This document shows, piece after piece, positions 35,293 through 49,079 of a stretch of 64,000 nucleotides of DNA. The DNA comes from Xestospongia muta. Taxonomy: Eukaryota; Porifera; Demospongiae; Haplosclerida; Petrosiidae. The translations under genes and the position numbers were made by a program. Positions within the stretch are counted from its first letter, which is position 1. Each line of letters opens with the position of its first letter. The DNA lies in contig OY848919.1 in NCBI GenBank assembly GCA_963693285.1, forward strand, positions 9,977,461 to 10,041,460, written 5' to 3'. The notes below the pieces were generated by a model that saw only the letters and a program-made list of their open reading frames with translations, made no database searches and was not told the DNA's origin.

Positions 35293-38270
35293 TCATGTCA
35301 ACATATTTTCTAGTTTTTGATATAATTTTATTGCTGCTAGGTATTCTTGAACCAATACATTAATCCAAGTACGTCTGATAGGTAACAATCCTTTTAAGAA
35401 ACCAGCATGGCCTCCATCTTGGAGTACTGCAAAAACTGTATTTGAATTTGCTTGAAATTCAGCAACTGGCAGAGCTATTAAAAAAATAAAACAATTATAT
35501 ATATGATAATCCATAAACTTACATTCTCTAGACACTATAGGATCATTAATAGCAGAGACACTGAGAAGTGGTATTTTTATCAAATGAATCTTTCCATTAA
35601 TACTGGCTTCGTCATAGTACTCCTTTAGGCTATTGTATCCCATAACAGGTACAGTAATGGCAGCATCAAGCTCTCTTACTGTGCAACACTAAGATAATAG
35701 AATATGTTGTTTCTTTGCTGATAGCATCACTTTGTTAAATATGACAATATAATATAAAAGTTAATAATTAGGGACAGCAAATGAGTAAAAATTTTAAGGA
35801 ACAAAAGGGCATATAAAGTTTGTAAGAAATTAACATCTCGTTAATTTTTTATAAGAGTATGGATGTCGTAGTTAGAGGGTGGATTTTACAGATTTGGAAA
35901 AAAAACATCTTCGGAACCACAAAAAATGAGACAATATAGAAATAAACATAATTATTATTGTCAGATGCCTTTCTATATAAAGAAGTCTGCTATTGCCTTG
36001 AAATTGATATAAAAGCTAATGTGAAAGTAGAGTGGCCAACCTGATCATACTTCTACACATAAGGAGCAATATGGATTGATATAGGACCTATTTCAGTTTG
36101 GCAGCTAAGCAGTCTTGAGATACTAAGATGGCAATTATGAATTTATACACAGGTATTTGGACATACGATCAGTGCTAAATAAAATGCAACACAGTGGACA
36201 ATAAAGAAAATACACATTCTAATTGGCAATAACATTTTCACCAATTCAGCTAAAACTGAGAATTTTACTATTTAATTAGAGCCAGCCTTACCGCTAAAGG
36301 ATAAAGGTCAAGTTTTGTAGAAACAATTTAGTATAACAATTTAGTATAACTATTTTAAATTAGTAAACTTGTACAATACAGAAGCTTACATTACGTGCTT
36401 TTTCAATGTAATTTTTGCAAACACTAGCATCAACTGTACCACTTGCAATAAGACTTCCAAAACTAATAGAAAAGGAAAACATGTACAAGTTAAAGTTTTA
36501 GTCAGTACATTGATTGTATATTTATTATTTATTATTTAAATTTAAATTTGCTTATTGTGTGGGATTGATTGAACATTAACTTTATAGAGTGTAAGAGATA
36601 CAGAAAAACCTTTAAATACCAGTTTAGAGCATGAAAAAATTAATATTCAGGCTAAATTGTTTGGTTGTTTGTCCATCATATAATTTTAAAGGAGAAAATT
36701 TCTTTGTACAGAAAAGGTGCTTCAGTAGATGGCTAGTTATTTATTCAAAAGAAATAATTACAGACAGGAACACAGAAAGTACGCTCACAAATTAATTATA
36801 ATTGACCTCAGATGTACATTTGATTGTCTTTTAGCACTTATTTTTCTATGTATTTTATATTATCAAATTTAAACCTGTGATTAGATTTAATTTTTTAAAA
36901 TTCTATTTAATGTACCATGCAGCAGATTTCCATATTAAGACAAAGCAACAAATGCTTTGCCCTTCCTTGTTAGTACAGTGCAAACATACAAAGGAAATAA
37001 ATTACATTGTGCATAGAGGATAAGGCGGCTACTGTCTATTGACAGGTTATATAAAATGTCATAAATCTGACAATCAACTAAATGACTTGTCATTAAAATG
37101 TTAGTAATAAGTACAGTGTGCTGTTTACTGTACATACAAGTACCATATCATGTATCATATACAATGAAAATGACCATATATTAGTTTACAAGTTACTCAT
37201 TATTGAGTTGAGATATATATTATATATACTAATATATATAATTATATATATATATATTTATATATATAGCACTTTGTATATTTAGAACTTACCTTTCAAC
37301 ATATTCAATGTTATCATTCACGAACGTTTTGTTATATATTAACTTGTTCAGTATTGGTTTTTCTATGTGTGAAACAAAATGATCAAGATTCCATGGTGAG
37401 GAAAATGTCATTGCAGCAACTAGACCACACTGCTCTTGAGTTTTAACTAAATGTTGTATCAGTATCATACTATAAAGTAAGGAATATATACAATTATACA
37501 TTATAATGATAACTTTATCATGTTATATTTACATACCCTCCAAAAGATACACCTACTGCAAAATGGGTACATCTGGACAACAGCTATGAATATGTTCTAC
37601 CACTCGAGCTATGTCATCAGGATTAGCACAATAACCTTTAAATGTCTACCCGGAAAATAGAAAATTTATACAATTCAAAGATGAATCAGTAAAATCTCAT
37701 TTGTAAATACCTTTAGTGGCACACCCCCACGACCTCTATAGTTCATCACTACAGGCTTATAGTTTTGACTTACACCATCATGTACAAGCCATTTAATAGA
37801 ACTCTCTTCACTAGTTGCTATATATTAAAAAAAATAATAAATTATATCAGGATGAGCTAGCATACAATCATGTCCTGGTAATATCAACAAAATTGGCTTA
37901 TCTCCTTTCAGCTGAAACTCAGCATTGCTATTAGTATCGTACCAATCTAAAGCAAGTTCTCCATTGTCAGGAGTAGTGAAAATTTCCCTAAATAATTATT
38001 TTATTAGTTAGTTTAGAAAGTGAAATACACAAACCTTTTGTATTTGACATGTGGTGCCTGTTGTATCAATACTCTGACCAATGTCATTAGGTGTCCATTG
38101 AAAGCCCACCATGTGGGCCAATATCTCTGCTCCAAATGTGGACATTTCTCAAGTAGGTAAGTCAGTAACGCTCCATGACCAAATACTTGTGGTTTACTAA
38201 CTTTTATAAAGATATAAAATAGACTGTAACTGCACGCTATTACAAGAAGAGAAGAAAGTATACAGAACAT
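35293..38270 (-). pseudogene. ABHD1/3-type hydrolase pseudogene D
   Basis: Exons in transcript order: 38035-38270, 37711-37987, 37537-37645, 37293-37469, 36390-36462, 35523-35688, 35293-35474. The splice structure matches A-C, but exon 2 has an in-frame TAA at 37,825-37,827 (GAA in copy F) and exon 3 is 109 nt instead of 110, a one-base deletion just before the nucleophile motif GVSFGG. The last exon reads on six codons past the usual LYQK end. Two independent lesions mean no full enzyme. Confidence 0.88.
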
Positions 38271-39224
38271 AATCTAGAGCCCTTACAAGTCACTAAGTGG
38301 GCGTATGTCCATACTAATTATGACTTCCTTTGTGGAAGTTAATATGTAATATCAGAAAGAGACTTGTCTTACACGTAAGTTAGTGGAAGTTTGACGCTCA
38401 CTCTTCTTCATGCGCTCCTGGTAATTCAATATGTAGCTATGTATTTAAAACCTTCTCATCTTGTACATATTAAAGGATAGCAAAGGTTATTATTTATACT
38501 AAGGTTACAGAGTCATCAGTTGAAATCATGACACTTAACATATTTAAATAAGGTTGGTCATTGGGAGGTGTATCTACTGGTTAGCTGCCACAGACGGTAG
38601 TTGCTTCAGAAAAAACCAGATGCGTGTAAACATACTGAAGTATATGATAGGGATTGTTACTATTTTGAACAAGAGTCTTCTGTGGAGAGTTTGAACTATT
38701 CATTGTGAGAATATATACAAATATACAAATACATTTTGGTGACATAAATGCAAGAGTGTCTCTCATGCATCGTCAATTTATATAATATTTCCATTTTTGC
38801 ATTGCTTATGTGAGCATTAAAAAAACCCTTTGTGATACAGCATACTCGTGACTAATAACATACTCTGAGTAATCAATTGTAGACCCAATAGTGCTTATTA
38901 AAGGTTCAATTTGGTGCTCTATTTCAAATATCATACAAAAGGGAAATATTAAAGTTGTGTCTAAAAATTCAATAAAATTAGACTACACCAAACCTCAACA
39001 TTGAGTTATGTCACTAGCTATAGCTGTGTGTATCAAGACAAATTTAGAGATACAAGTTGTGTGTTGAAAATGTATGTTGTCATATGTATTTCAGTCTTAT
39101 AGCAATTTTATTTTCAACCTTCTATATACTTTAAAATAAATACTTCACTTTTTGCTATTAAAGATGATTCAACAAATTAACTTTAACTAAATCAACAAAT
39201 GTTTTTCATATCTAGATATTTTAA
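38271..39224. other. 5' flank of ABHD D
   Basis: No gene recognised. The A-C type CRE is absent (TGACTTCC at the comparable place). Confidence 0.5.
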
Positions 39225-39595
39225 CGGCCCATCTAGGTAGTTCGTTACTACATCATGATCGCAAAGAAGCCATTTAATAGAATTATTTTCGCTGACTATC
39301 AATATAACTGAAGTGTACTCATTTAGTTAGCATATGATCATGTCCTGGTAACAATAACAAACTTGGCTCATCTCCTTTTAGATGAACACAGCTATCAGTA
39401 TGATACAAATATAAGGCAAATTCTGTTGTTAAGGTTAGTAACAAGTTTCCCTTAATATAATCTTATTAGTTCATTTAGAAACTGAACCTTTTGCATATTC
39501 TGTTTATATCTGGTGTCATAATTATGTCAATGCTCTAACTGATGTCATTAATTGTCCATACACTCTGCTATAATACCATGGACATAATTTACACT
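39225..39595 (-). pseudogene. Decayed ABHD exon 1-2 fragment
   Basis: Upstream of copy D, sequence resembling exon 2 (AGCCATTTAATAGAATTATT, ATGATCATGTCCTGGTAAC, GGCTCATCTCCTTTTAGATG) and then the intron-exon 1 junction is present, too eroded to translate. It is an older lost ABHD copy; the same scrap occurs at 49,080-49,450 and 59,428-59,790. Confidence 0.7.
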
Positions 39596-40401
39596 GTTAA
39601 AAAGGGTGTTTTTGTTTAATGCTTAACTATTATGCAGAATTATTAACACATAACACATATAATGACAGCCCTTGTACACCAAAACTAACACAGAATGTGC
39701 ATAGTGACAATCCTTATATAGACCACTATTAATTTGAAAAAGATAACCAAACCATTCAAGGTCACATAGGTCAGATATGGCTATAATTAAAATGCATTAA
39801 AAAGTGATGACTGTTTGGAATTTATAATAGGACAGTTCCACTTACCACAAAGACATGAATTAATTTGTCAAAATACATGAAATGCCTAATTGATGAAATT
39901 TAACGATCGAAATATAATATATATATATATACATACATATACATATATATATACATGTTCCTCAATGTTTTTCAATCTATTTTGTAGGTATTATATGTAC
40001 TAATAATTTTAACCGTCAATAGGTGCACATAATTTTTAACAAAGTATGTGAGAACATGCAATACTTTTTAATAGTACACAAAATAATTTTACTTTAAATA
40101 TCAGCACAAAATGTGCAGCTCTGTAGTATTAGTACCAAAACATTTTATTTTTTTAAAACTTTTAAATAGCTTGTAAAGATGCATGCAACCCAAGTGACTG
40201 TGAATCAGTTAAAACAACTGGTCTTATCTTAACAAAACATTATATTAGTAATAAGGGTAGAGTTGTGTTTACTAATAATTCTCAATACATGATCTCAACA
40301 TGTATTGCATCCATTGAAAGTGACCATTAAATCAACCAATGAAATTTATAGTGATATGCACAACCTATTAAAAATATGTTATTATATATAGTTTTCTCCA
40401 G

Positions 40402-40572
40402 ATTCACAATGCAATGGTGTATGTTCAAGGAGGTAAAGAAGGCTTTGATGAGTGTGGAGCTAAAGTGTGTACAGGATGGGATTATAACTCTGTGGTACCC
40501 TACTTTGAGAAAGTTTTGGAACAAATTAATATTCTTCATAGTGAAAAGAATGATTTTATACTTGTATTGATA
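40402..40572 (+). pseudogene. GMC exon-2 fragment G5
   Basis: An intact acceptor (TTTTCTCCAG) and about 170 nt of exon 2 (IHNAMVYVQGGKEGFDE...) are followed at about 40,572 by the same foreign junction as in G3, that is, sequence normally lying upstream of a GMC gene. There is no exon 1: the left side joins ABHD flank at about 40,089. Confidence 0.85.
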
Positions 40573-41360
40573 GAGATGGATAATATTAGTCCAATACAAA
40601 GAATGAAAACAAGATAGTAGTGTGTGGAACCTACTTGATCCCTACATAATAGTAGAGGTGACACAAATATCTTCAACCACTATCAAATCACTTAATAACA
40701 TCAGTGATATATTGTTTTATTCAGTGCTTTTCTTTTATCTCATTGTATTTGTAGATGGACAACATTGAAGATTTTAGGAAGCATATTAGGATTGAAAATT
40801 CATGCATCGAAAATGCATGCTGTTGATGACAGCTCAAAAATCCTCTAGCTGCCCTATATGAGAGAGGTCCATCTTGTAATTTGCAGATCTTTTGGTCATT
40901 GCTTTGCTAAAGACTTGTTGTTAGGATGGTTATACTATAACATCTTGTCAGATGTCTGATAGAGAAGTGAGCTGCGATGTCATCCCCTTCATTGTGCCTG
41001 ATTGAAGGAAAGCCTCAATATTTACTGCTGAGTGAGTGTTCTATAGTACATTTTTTTCTACAGATACAATGAGAAGGCTAATGCAAGGGTCTCCATCAAT
41101 ACTTCATGCATAATGTATCTCTGAATAACCCCTTATGTAGAGTGGATCAATGTTCTAAAACGATTTATGGATGAATATATAGAAACGTCTAATCTATATA
41201 AACGTGTTTAGTGATTAGTACACGCGCACACTATGAAAAAGATATTCACAGCAAGGCCCCAAACTCTGACTTATAAATATCAAATCCTAAACGTAAAGGG
41301 CATGCGTACTCTTTTTCGCGCAAATGACGCTTCATGTCTACTCGTTATTTAACGATTCTG

Positions 41361-41406
41361 TGACGTAAAGTAACGACGAATACGGAAACGTTTGACTGCT
41401 ATAAAG
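41361..41406 (+). promoter_or_regulatory. CRE-like site and TATA box of G6
   Basis: TGACGTAA at 41,361-41,368 and TATAAAG at 41,400-41,406. Confidence 0.6.
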
Positions 41407-41529
41407 ATTTCAGATTCACAGACTCAAGACAATTCGAAACTTCGTTAAAGATTTCGATATTTCATCAAAAAACAACCAAGGTGTATAGGATTTCAAGGAG
41501 TTGCAGACTGCTCGAGTAAAAATTTAGCA

Positions 41530-44500
41530 ATGTGGTTAATGCTTTTCTTTCCAATTGTACTACTCTTCGGTCTTTTTTATTTCTACAAAAGATCGGTTGG
41601 TAGATCTGTTCTTGTCAGCGAACTTACTTATGACTATATAATTGTTGGAGGTGGAGCTGCAGGCTCAATTGTAGCAGCTAGATTATCCAATGCTGGATAT
41701 ACTGTCCTCATCCTTGAAAGAGGAGGTAGAGTGTCATGGACTAATCAAATAGTTTCTGATCCTAAAAACTGGAGACTGGTGCAAACACTACCAGATCTAG
41801 AGTGGGGTGATCAATCAGTACCACAGACACACATGAATGATCGTATTATTTCTATCAGAAGAGCAAAAGCACTTGGAGGATGTCAGGTAAACGTTTTCTT
41901 CTAGTATAGCCCTTACGATTGTGATTATTGGTACAACAATACTATTGTAAAATAATTGGGTGATGTAACTAATCCATTATGATTTTTATCGCAATTACTA
42001 AATGATTAGTTATTAAAAAGTTGTAAAGAATACTCTGTTTTAATAAATAGTTTAATAATGTTGCCCTGACAGATAATAATTGTGTAAGGTGTAAAGATAA
42101 GACAATTCGTTTTCCTAATAAAAGAAAGCCACACCTGCTCTACCCTACCTTGTTACTACAATGCAAACATAAGAAGGAATAGGCTCTATTGTTTATATAG
42201 AGGTGTTATTGTCCTTTTTATACAAAGAACATCATAAGTCTGACAATGAACTATATATCTGCGTATATATACTATATATCTATTTATCTACATAACAAGG
42301 TATTAATAGTAATGACATAAACAATGAACCACTGTAAATATAAATTTGCTGATTTAAGCAACCTATTATAATTTGTGTTCCAATTAGAACACACAAAAGC
42401 TGTAAACATTTCCCTGTTTCAAAAACTAGTATACTACAGTTGTTTTGTCATTATTATAATAATAGTGTAACCATTAGACAATAAATTTCCCTGTCAAGAG
42501 AAAGCAACACATGCCCTACCCAACCTTGTTACTACAATGCAAACATAAGAAGAAATAGGCTCTATTGTTCATATAGAGGTGTTAATGTCTGTATTATATA
42601 CAGAGTTTTGTAAGTCTTACAATGACCAAAATGTCCTGTATATAATGATGTAGTGTGAAGTAGGAAACACCACCAGTTACTCAGACAATTACTAATAGTA
42701 ATTGTATAAACAATAAACCACTGTAAATATGAAATCCATTATGATTTTTTCTACAATTAGAACATACCAAAGTTGTAAGCACTACTCTGTTTTAATACAT
42801 AATATACTACAGTTGCCCTGTCATTATAGTAATAATGGTTTAAACATTAGACAATAGATTTCCCTGTCAAGAGAAAGCAATAGGATTATTATAGGAAACA
42901 GCTTAGTTGCCTAAACTCTAAACCCTAAACCCTAAACACGACCTACCTACCACAACTATGTGAAAGATGTTACAAAGTCGTATAGATCAAACCACCACTA
43001 TTATGACATCAAAAGTCATGCAATTAATTGTCAGAGGAATGAACATTCCATTTAATGTCTCAATAGTTAGACAAACAATTGTCAGTTTGCTTGGTTTATT
43101 GCTAAGTATTGTCACAATATAATCTGTGGTACTTTTGGTGCAGCATTTGCATCTAAGTGCTGTCACTATTAAATAAAATATCAATATATACTACAAATAT
43201 CAGAAGATTACTATAAATATATGCACAAAATGTGCAGTTCTGTAGTAATTAGTATTGCATGCATTGAAATTGACAATTAAACCAACCAATCTATTTTTGT
43301 AGTGATATACAGAACCTATTAAAAATATGTTATTATTTTTTGTTTTCTGCAGATTCACAATGCAATGTTGTATGATCGAGGAGGGAAAGAAGGCTTTGAT
43401 GAGTGGGCAGCTGAAGGATGTACAGGATGGGATTATGACTCTGTGGTACCTTACTTTGAAAAAGTTGAGGATCAAATGAATATTCTTCATGCTGAAAAGA
43501 ATACCTTTATTATGGCATTGATAGCAGCATGTGAAGAAAATGGTATTCCTTATAATGAAGATTACAACCTGTCTGAAGATCAGTTTGGCATCTCATCATT
43601 TCAATTCTTAATTGATGACAATGTGCAGCGAGAAACATCATTTCGTTCATACATCCAACTAGCTAATCCAACCAACCTTACAATTCGTACTGATGTGTTG
43701 GTAAATCGTGTTTTATTTGATAGTAACAAAAAGTGTATCGGTGTTGAATTTTATGACATGGCAATAAAAACTAATGTCACATATCAAGTATATGTAAACA
43801 AAGATGTCATTCTTTCTTCTGGATCAATTAGTACACCTCAGATTCTTATGCTTTCTGGAGTTGGTCCTAGTGCTGACCTTACTGCATTGGGCATCCCAGT
43901 GATTTCTGACTTGCCAGGCGTAGGTTCTAACTTCCAGGATGACCTGTTTGTGACAGCTGCATTCATGTCTAAACAATATGTTGATCCACAGCCATATGGT
44001 CTACTGGGTGCAGTCATTTTTTGGCCTTCCAGCTTGTCTTCCAATAAATATGCTGATGATATTTCTACAGATATAGAGTCATCGATGGCAAGTGGTGAAA
44101 TGATTGGTATGGATCTTCCTGATGACCAAAAGCAGTCCTACTGGCTATATCCTAACGTACAAAAGCTAAAAAGTCGAGGAACTCTAAAGCTTCAATCTGA
44201 TAGCATCTTTGATAGAACAATTATTGATCCAAATTATCTTGCTAATCCTGATGATGTTGATAGATGCATTAAAGCACTCCAAGAAGCTATTAAGATTGGA
44301 ACAGCAAATGCAATGGCAGATTGGTTTGATTCCCAAATGTATCCACCACCTGATTCAACGATTGAAGAACTTCGAGAGTATGTCCTAAACACAGCAGACA
44401 CATGTTATCATTATGCTGGTACAGCCAAAATGGGCCCTGAAACTGACACAATGGCTGTAGTTTCCCCTGAAACATTGGAGGTTTATGGTGTTACTGGGCT

Positions 44501-44612
44501 TCGAGTTGTAGATGCTTCGATTATACCAACCACTGTCTTTGGTAATACTCAAGGTGCCACTATGATGATTGGAGAAAAAGCCAGTGACATTATTCTAACG
44601 CCTTTAAATTAA
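41530..44612 (+). CDS. GMC-family FAD oxidoreductase G6, altered at conserved sites
   Basis: Exons 41530-41886 and 43353-44612, 538 residues, fully open. Three changes hit conserved positions: Gly110 of the signature-1 run is Arg (SIRRAKALGG), Val127 in YVRGG is Asp (YDRGG), and Ser515 before the active-site Gly-Asn is Phe (VFGNTQ). His472 and Asn517 remain. The promoter and AATAAA (44,736-44,741) are conserved. It may be expressed but impaired or altered in activity. Convergent with pseudogene E. Confidence 0.85.
42911..42937. repeat. Telomere-like CCCTAAA run in the G6 intron
   Basis: CTAAACTCTAAACCCTAAAC followed by CCTAAAC: nearly four units of the TTTAGGG-type repeat read on the other strand. 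Absent from the matching place in G8, where the sequence continues as ordinary intron. Confidence 0.7.
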
Positions 44613-45147
44613 AAAATTAAAACGTTATGAATTAACAGTGTGGTATTTGTATACTATGACCCCAATTGTAACGCTATTAATTAAATTTGGACTACCATGT
44701 ATTAATCATTCATTTTCATTTAATATATAATTTCTAATAAAAGAGTTTTGTATTTTGCTTTATTGATATGCAAAACTAATTCATAAAATCTGACACATAT
44801 TAATCTGCAGGTCATGTAGAGTGTTGTAGCTTTTCCAAGGAATGACCCGACATTACAAATGTCAGTATAATGATATTTCTTTATTTGTTCATAATATAGA
44901 ATGAGTACATAATCAACATCTACTTGATGATGTTAACTATAAGACAGCAAGAAAAAAGGATTTATTTCCCTTTGGGTTTCCACCAGCTTATTATAAAATC
45001 CAAATATCACACGCCCAAATGTATATAAAATACTTACTATTAGAATGGTGAAACAAAGAAACAACCATATCTATCGTACCAAGAAATTATAAAGTATTTT
45101 ATAATTTTTACTTTCTGTATTTTTATCATATTTGTTTACAAATTGAA
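44613..45147. other. Convergent spacer between G6 and ABHD E
   Basis: Equivalent of 34,758-35,292; no gene. Confidence 0.5.
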
Positions 45148-48125
45148 TCATGTCAACATATTTTCTAGTTTTTGATATAATTTTATTGCTGCTAGGTATT
45201 CTTGAACCAATACATTAATCCAAGTACGTCTGATAGGTAACAATCCTTTTAAGAAACCAACATGGCCTCCATCTTGGAGTACTGCAAAAACTGTATTTGA
45301 ATTTGCTTGAAATTCAGCAACTGGCAGAGCTATTAAAAAAATAAAACAATTATATATATGATAATCCATAAACTTACATTCTCTAGACACTATAGGATCA
45401 TTAATAGCAGAGACACTGAGAAGTGGTATTTTTATCAAATGAATCTTTCCATTAATACTGGCTTCGTCATAGTACTCCTTTAGGCTATTGTATCCCATAA
45501 CAGGTACAGTAATGGCAGCATCAAGCTCTCTTACTGTGCAACACTAAGATAATAGAATATGTTGTTTCTTTGCTGATAGCATCACTTTGTTAAATATGAC
45601 AATATAATATAAAAGTTAATAATTAGGGACAGCAAATGAGTAAAAATTTTAAGGAACAAAAGGGCATATAAAGTTTGTAAGAAATTAACATCTCGTTAAT
45701 TTTTTATAAGAGTATGGATGTCGTAGTTAGAGGGTGGATTTTACAGATTTGGAAAAAAAACATCTTCGGAACCACAAAAAATGAGACAATATAGAAATAA
45801 ACATAATTATTATTGTCAGATGCCTTTCTATATAAAGAAGTCTGCTATTGCCTTGAAATTGATATAAAAGCTAATGTGAAAGTAGAGTGGCCAACCTGAT
45901 CATACTTCTACACATAAGGAGCAATATGGATTGATATAGGACCTATTTCAGTTTGGCAGCTAAGCAGTCTTGAGATACTAAGATGGCAATTATGAATTTA
46001 TACACAGGTATTTGGACATACGATCAGTGCTAAATAAAATGCAACACAGTGGACAATAAAGAAAATACACATTCTAATTGGCAATAACATTTTCACCAAT
46101 TCAGCTAAAACTGAGAATTTTACTATTTAATTAGAGCCAGCCTTACCGCTAAAGGATAAAGGTCAAGTTTTGTAGAAACAATTTAGTATAACAATTTAGT
46201 ATAACTATTTTAAATTAGTAAACTTGTACAATACAGAAGCTTACATTACGTGCTTTTTCAATGTAATTTTTGCAAACACTAGCATCAACTGTACCACTTG
46301 CAATAAGACTTCCAAAACTAATAGAAAAGGAAAACATGTACAAGTTAAAGTTTTAGTCAGTACATTGATTGTATATTTATTATTTATTATTTAAATTTAA
46401 ATTTGCTTATTGTGTGGGATTGATTGAACATTAACTTTATAGAGTGTAAGAGATACAGAAAAACCTTTAAATACCAGTTTAGAGCATGAAAAAATTAATA
46501 TTCAGGCTAAATTGTTTGGTTGTTTGTCCATCATATAATTTTAAAGGAGAAAATTTCTTTGTACAGAAAAGGTGCTTCAGTAGATGGCTAGTTATTTATT
46601 CAAAAGAAATAATTACAGACAGGAACACAGAAAGTACGCTCACAAATTAATTATAATTGACCTCAGATGTACATTTGATTGTCTTTTAGCACTTATTTTT
46701 CTATGTATTTTATATTATCAAATTTAAACCTGTGATTAGATTTAATTTTTTAAAATTCTATTTAATGTACCATGCAGCAGATTTCCATATTAAGACAAAG
46801 CAACAAATGCTTTGCCCTTCCTTGTTAGTACAGTGCAAACATACAAAGGAAATAAATTACATTGTGCATAGAGGATAAGGCGGCTACTGTCTATTGACAG
46901 GTTATATAAAATGTCATAAATCTGACAATCAACTAAATGACTTGTCATTAAAATGTTAGTAATAAGTACAGTGTGCTGTTTACTGTACATACAAGTACCA
47001 TATCATGTATCATATACAATGAAAATGACCATATATTAGTTTACAAGTTACTCATTATTGAGTTGAGATATATATTATATATACTAATATATATAATTAT
47101 ATATATATATATTTATATATATAGCACTTTGTATATTTAGAACTTACCTTTCAACATATTCAATGTTATCATTCACGAACGTTTTGTTATATATTAACTT
47201 GTTCAGTATTGGTTTTTCTATGTGTGAAACAAAATGATCAAGATTCCATGGTGAGGAAAATGTCATTGCAGCAACTAGACCACACTGCTCTTGAGTTTTA
47301 ACTAAATGTTGTATCAGTATCATACTATAAAGTAAGGAATATATACAATTATACATTATAATGATAACTTTATCATGTTATATTTACATACCCTCCAAAA
47401 GATACACCTACTGCAAAATGGGTACATCTGGACAACAGCTATGAATATGTTCTACCACTCGAGCTATGTCATCAGGATTAGCACAATAACCTTTAAATGT
47501 CTACCCGGAAAATAGAAAATTTATACAATTCAAAGATGAATCAGTAAAATCTCATTTGTAAATACCTTTAGTGGCACACCCCCACGACCTCTATAGTTCA
47601 TCACTACAGGCTTATAGTTTTGACTTACACCATCATGTACAAGCCATTTAATAGAACTCTCTTCACTAGTTGCTATATATTAAAAAAAATAATAAATTAT
47701 ATCAGGATGAGCTAGCATACAATCATGTCCTGGTAATATCAACAAAATTGGCTTATCTCCTTTCAGCTGAAACTCAGCATTGCTATTAGTATCGTACCAA
47801 TCTAAAGCAAGTTCTCCATTGTCAGGAGTAGTGAAAATTTCCCTAAATAATTATTTTATTAGTTAGTTTAGAAAGTGAAATACACAAACCTTTTGTATTT
47901 GACATGTGGTGCCTGTTGTATCAATACTCTGACCAATGTCATTAGGTGTCCATTGAAAGCCCACCATGTGGGCCAATATCTCTGCTCCAAATGTGGACAT
48001 TTCTCAAGTAGGTAAGTCAGTAACGCTCCATGACCAAATACTTGTGGTTTACTAACTTTTATAAAGATATAAAATAGACTGTAACTGCACGCTATTACAA
48101 GAAGAGAAGAAAGTATACAGAACAT
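45148..48125 (-). pseudogene. ABHD1/3-type hydrolase pseudogene E
   Basis: Exons in transcript order: 47890-48125, 47566-47842, 47392-47500, 47148-47324, 46245-46317, 45378-45543, 45148-45329. It shares both lesions of copy D: TAA at 47,680-47,682 in exon 2 and the one-base deletion in exon 3. One visible difference from D is His-Val instead of His-Ala in the DGGH motif (45,260 region). Confidence 0.88.
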
Positions 48126-49079
48126 AATCTAGAGCCCTTACAAGTCACTAAGTGGGCGTATGTCCATACTAATTATGACTTCCTTTGTGGAAGTTAATAT
48201 GTAATATCAGAAAGAGACTTGTCTTACACGTAAGTTAGTGGAAGTTTGACGCTCACTCTTCTTCATGCGCTCCTGGTAATTCAATATGTAGCTATGTATT
48301 TAAAACCTTCTCATCTTGTACATATTAAAGGATAGCAAAGGTTATTATTTATACTAAGGTTACAGAGTCATCAGTTGAAATCATGACACTTAACATATTT
48401 AAATAAGGTTGGTCATTGGGAGGTGTATCTACTGGTTAGCTGCCACAGACGGTAGTTGCTTCAGAAAAAACCAGATGCGTGTAAACATACTGAAGTATAT
48501 GATAGGGATTGTTACTATTTTGAACAAGAGTCTTCTGTGGAGAGTTTGAACTATTCATTGTGAGAATATATACAAATATACAAATACATTTTGGTGACAT
48601 AAATGCAAGAGTGTCTCTCATGCATCGTCAATTTATATAATATTTCCATTTTTGCATTGCTTATGTGAGCATTAAAAAAACCCTTTGTGATACAGCATAC
48701 TCGTGACTAATAACATACTCTGAGTAATCAATTGTAGACCCAATAGTGCTTATTAAAGGTTCAATTTGGTGCTCTATTTCAAATATCATACAAAAGGGAA
48801 ATATTAAAGTTGTGTCTAAAAATTCAATAAAATTAGACTACACCAAACCTCAACATTGAGTTATGTCACTAGCTATAGCTGTGTGTATCAAGACAAATTT
48901 AGAGATACAAGTTGTGTGTTGAAAATGTATGTTGTCATATGTATTTCAGTCTTATAGCAATTTTATTTTCAACCTTCTATATACTTTAAAATAAATACTT
49001 CACTTTTTGCTATTAAAGATGATTCAACAAATTAACTTTAACTAAATCAACAAATGTTTTTCATATCTAGATATTTTAA
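48126..49079. other. 5' flank of ABHD E
   Basis: No gene; copy of 38,271-39,224. Confidence 0.5.

Larger units (their letters stand above)
34920..42060. repeat. Near-identical long tandem duplication, first copy
   Basis: Aligns at a constant offset of 9,855 bp with 44,775-51,915. I saw only scattered single-base differences near the ends (for example 34,975, 35,405, 40,741, 40,909) and none by eye between about 35,410 and 40,735. Confidence 0.9.
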
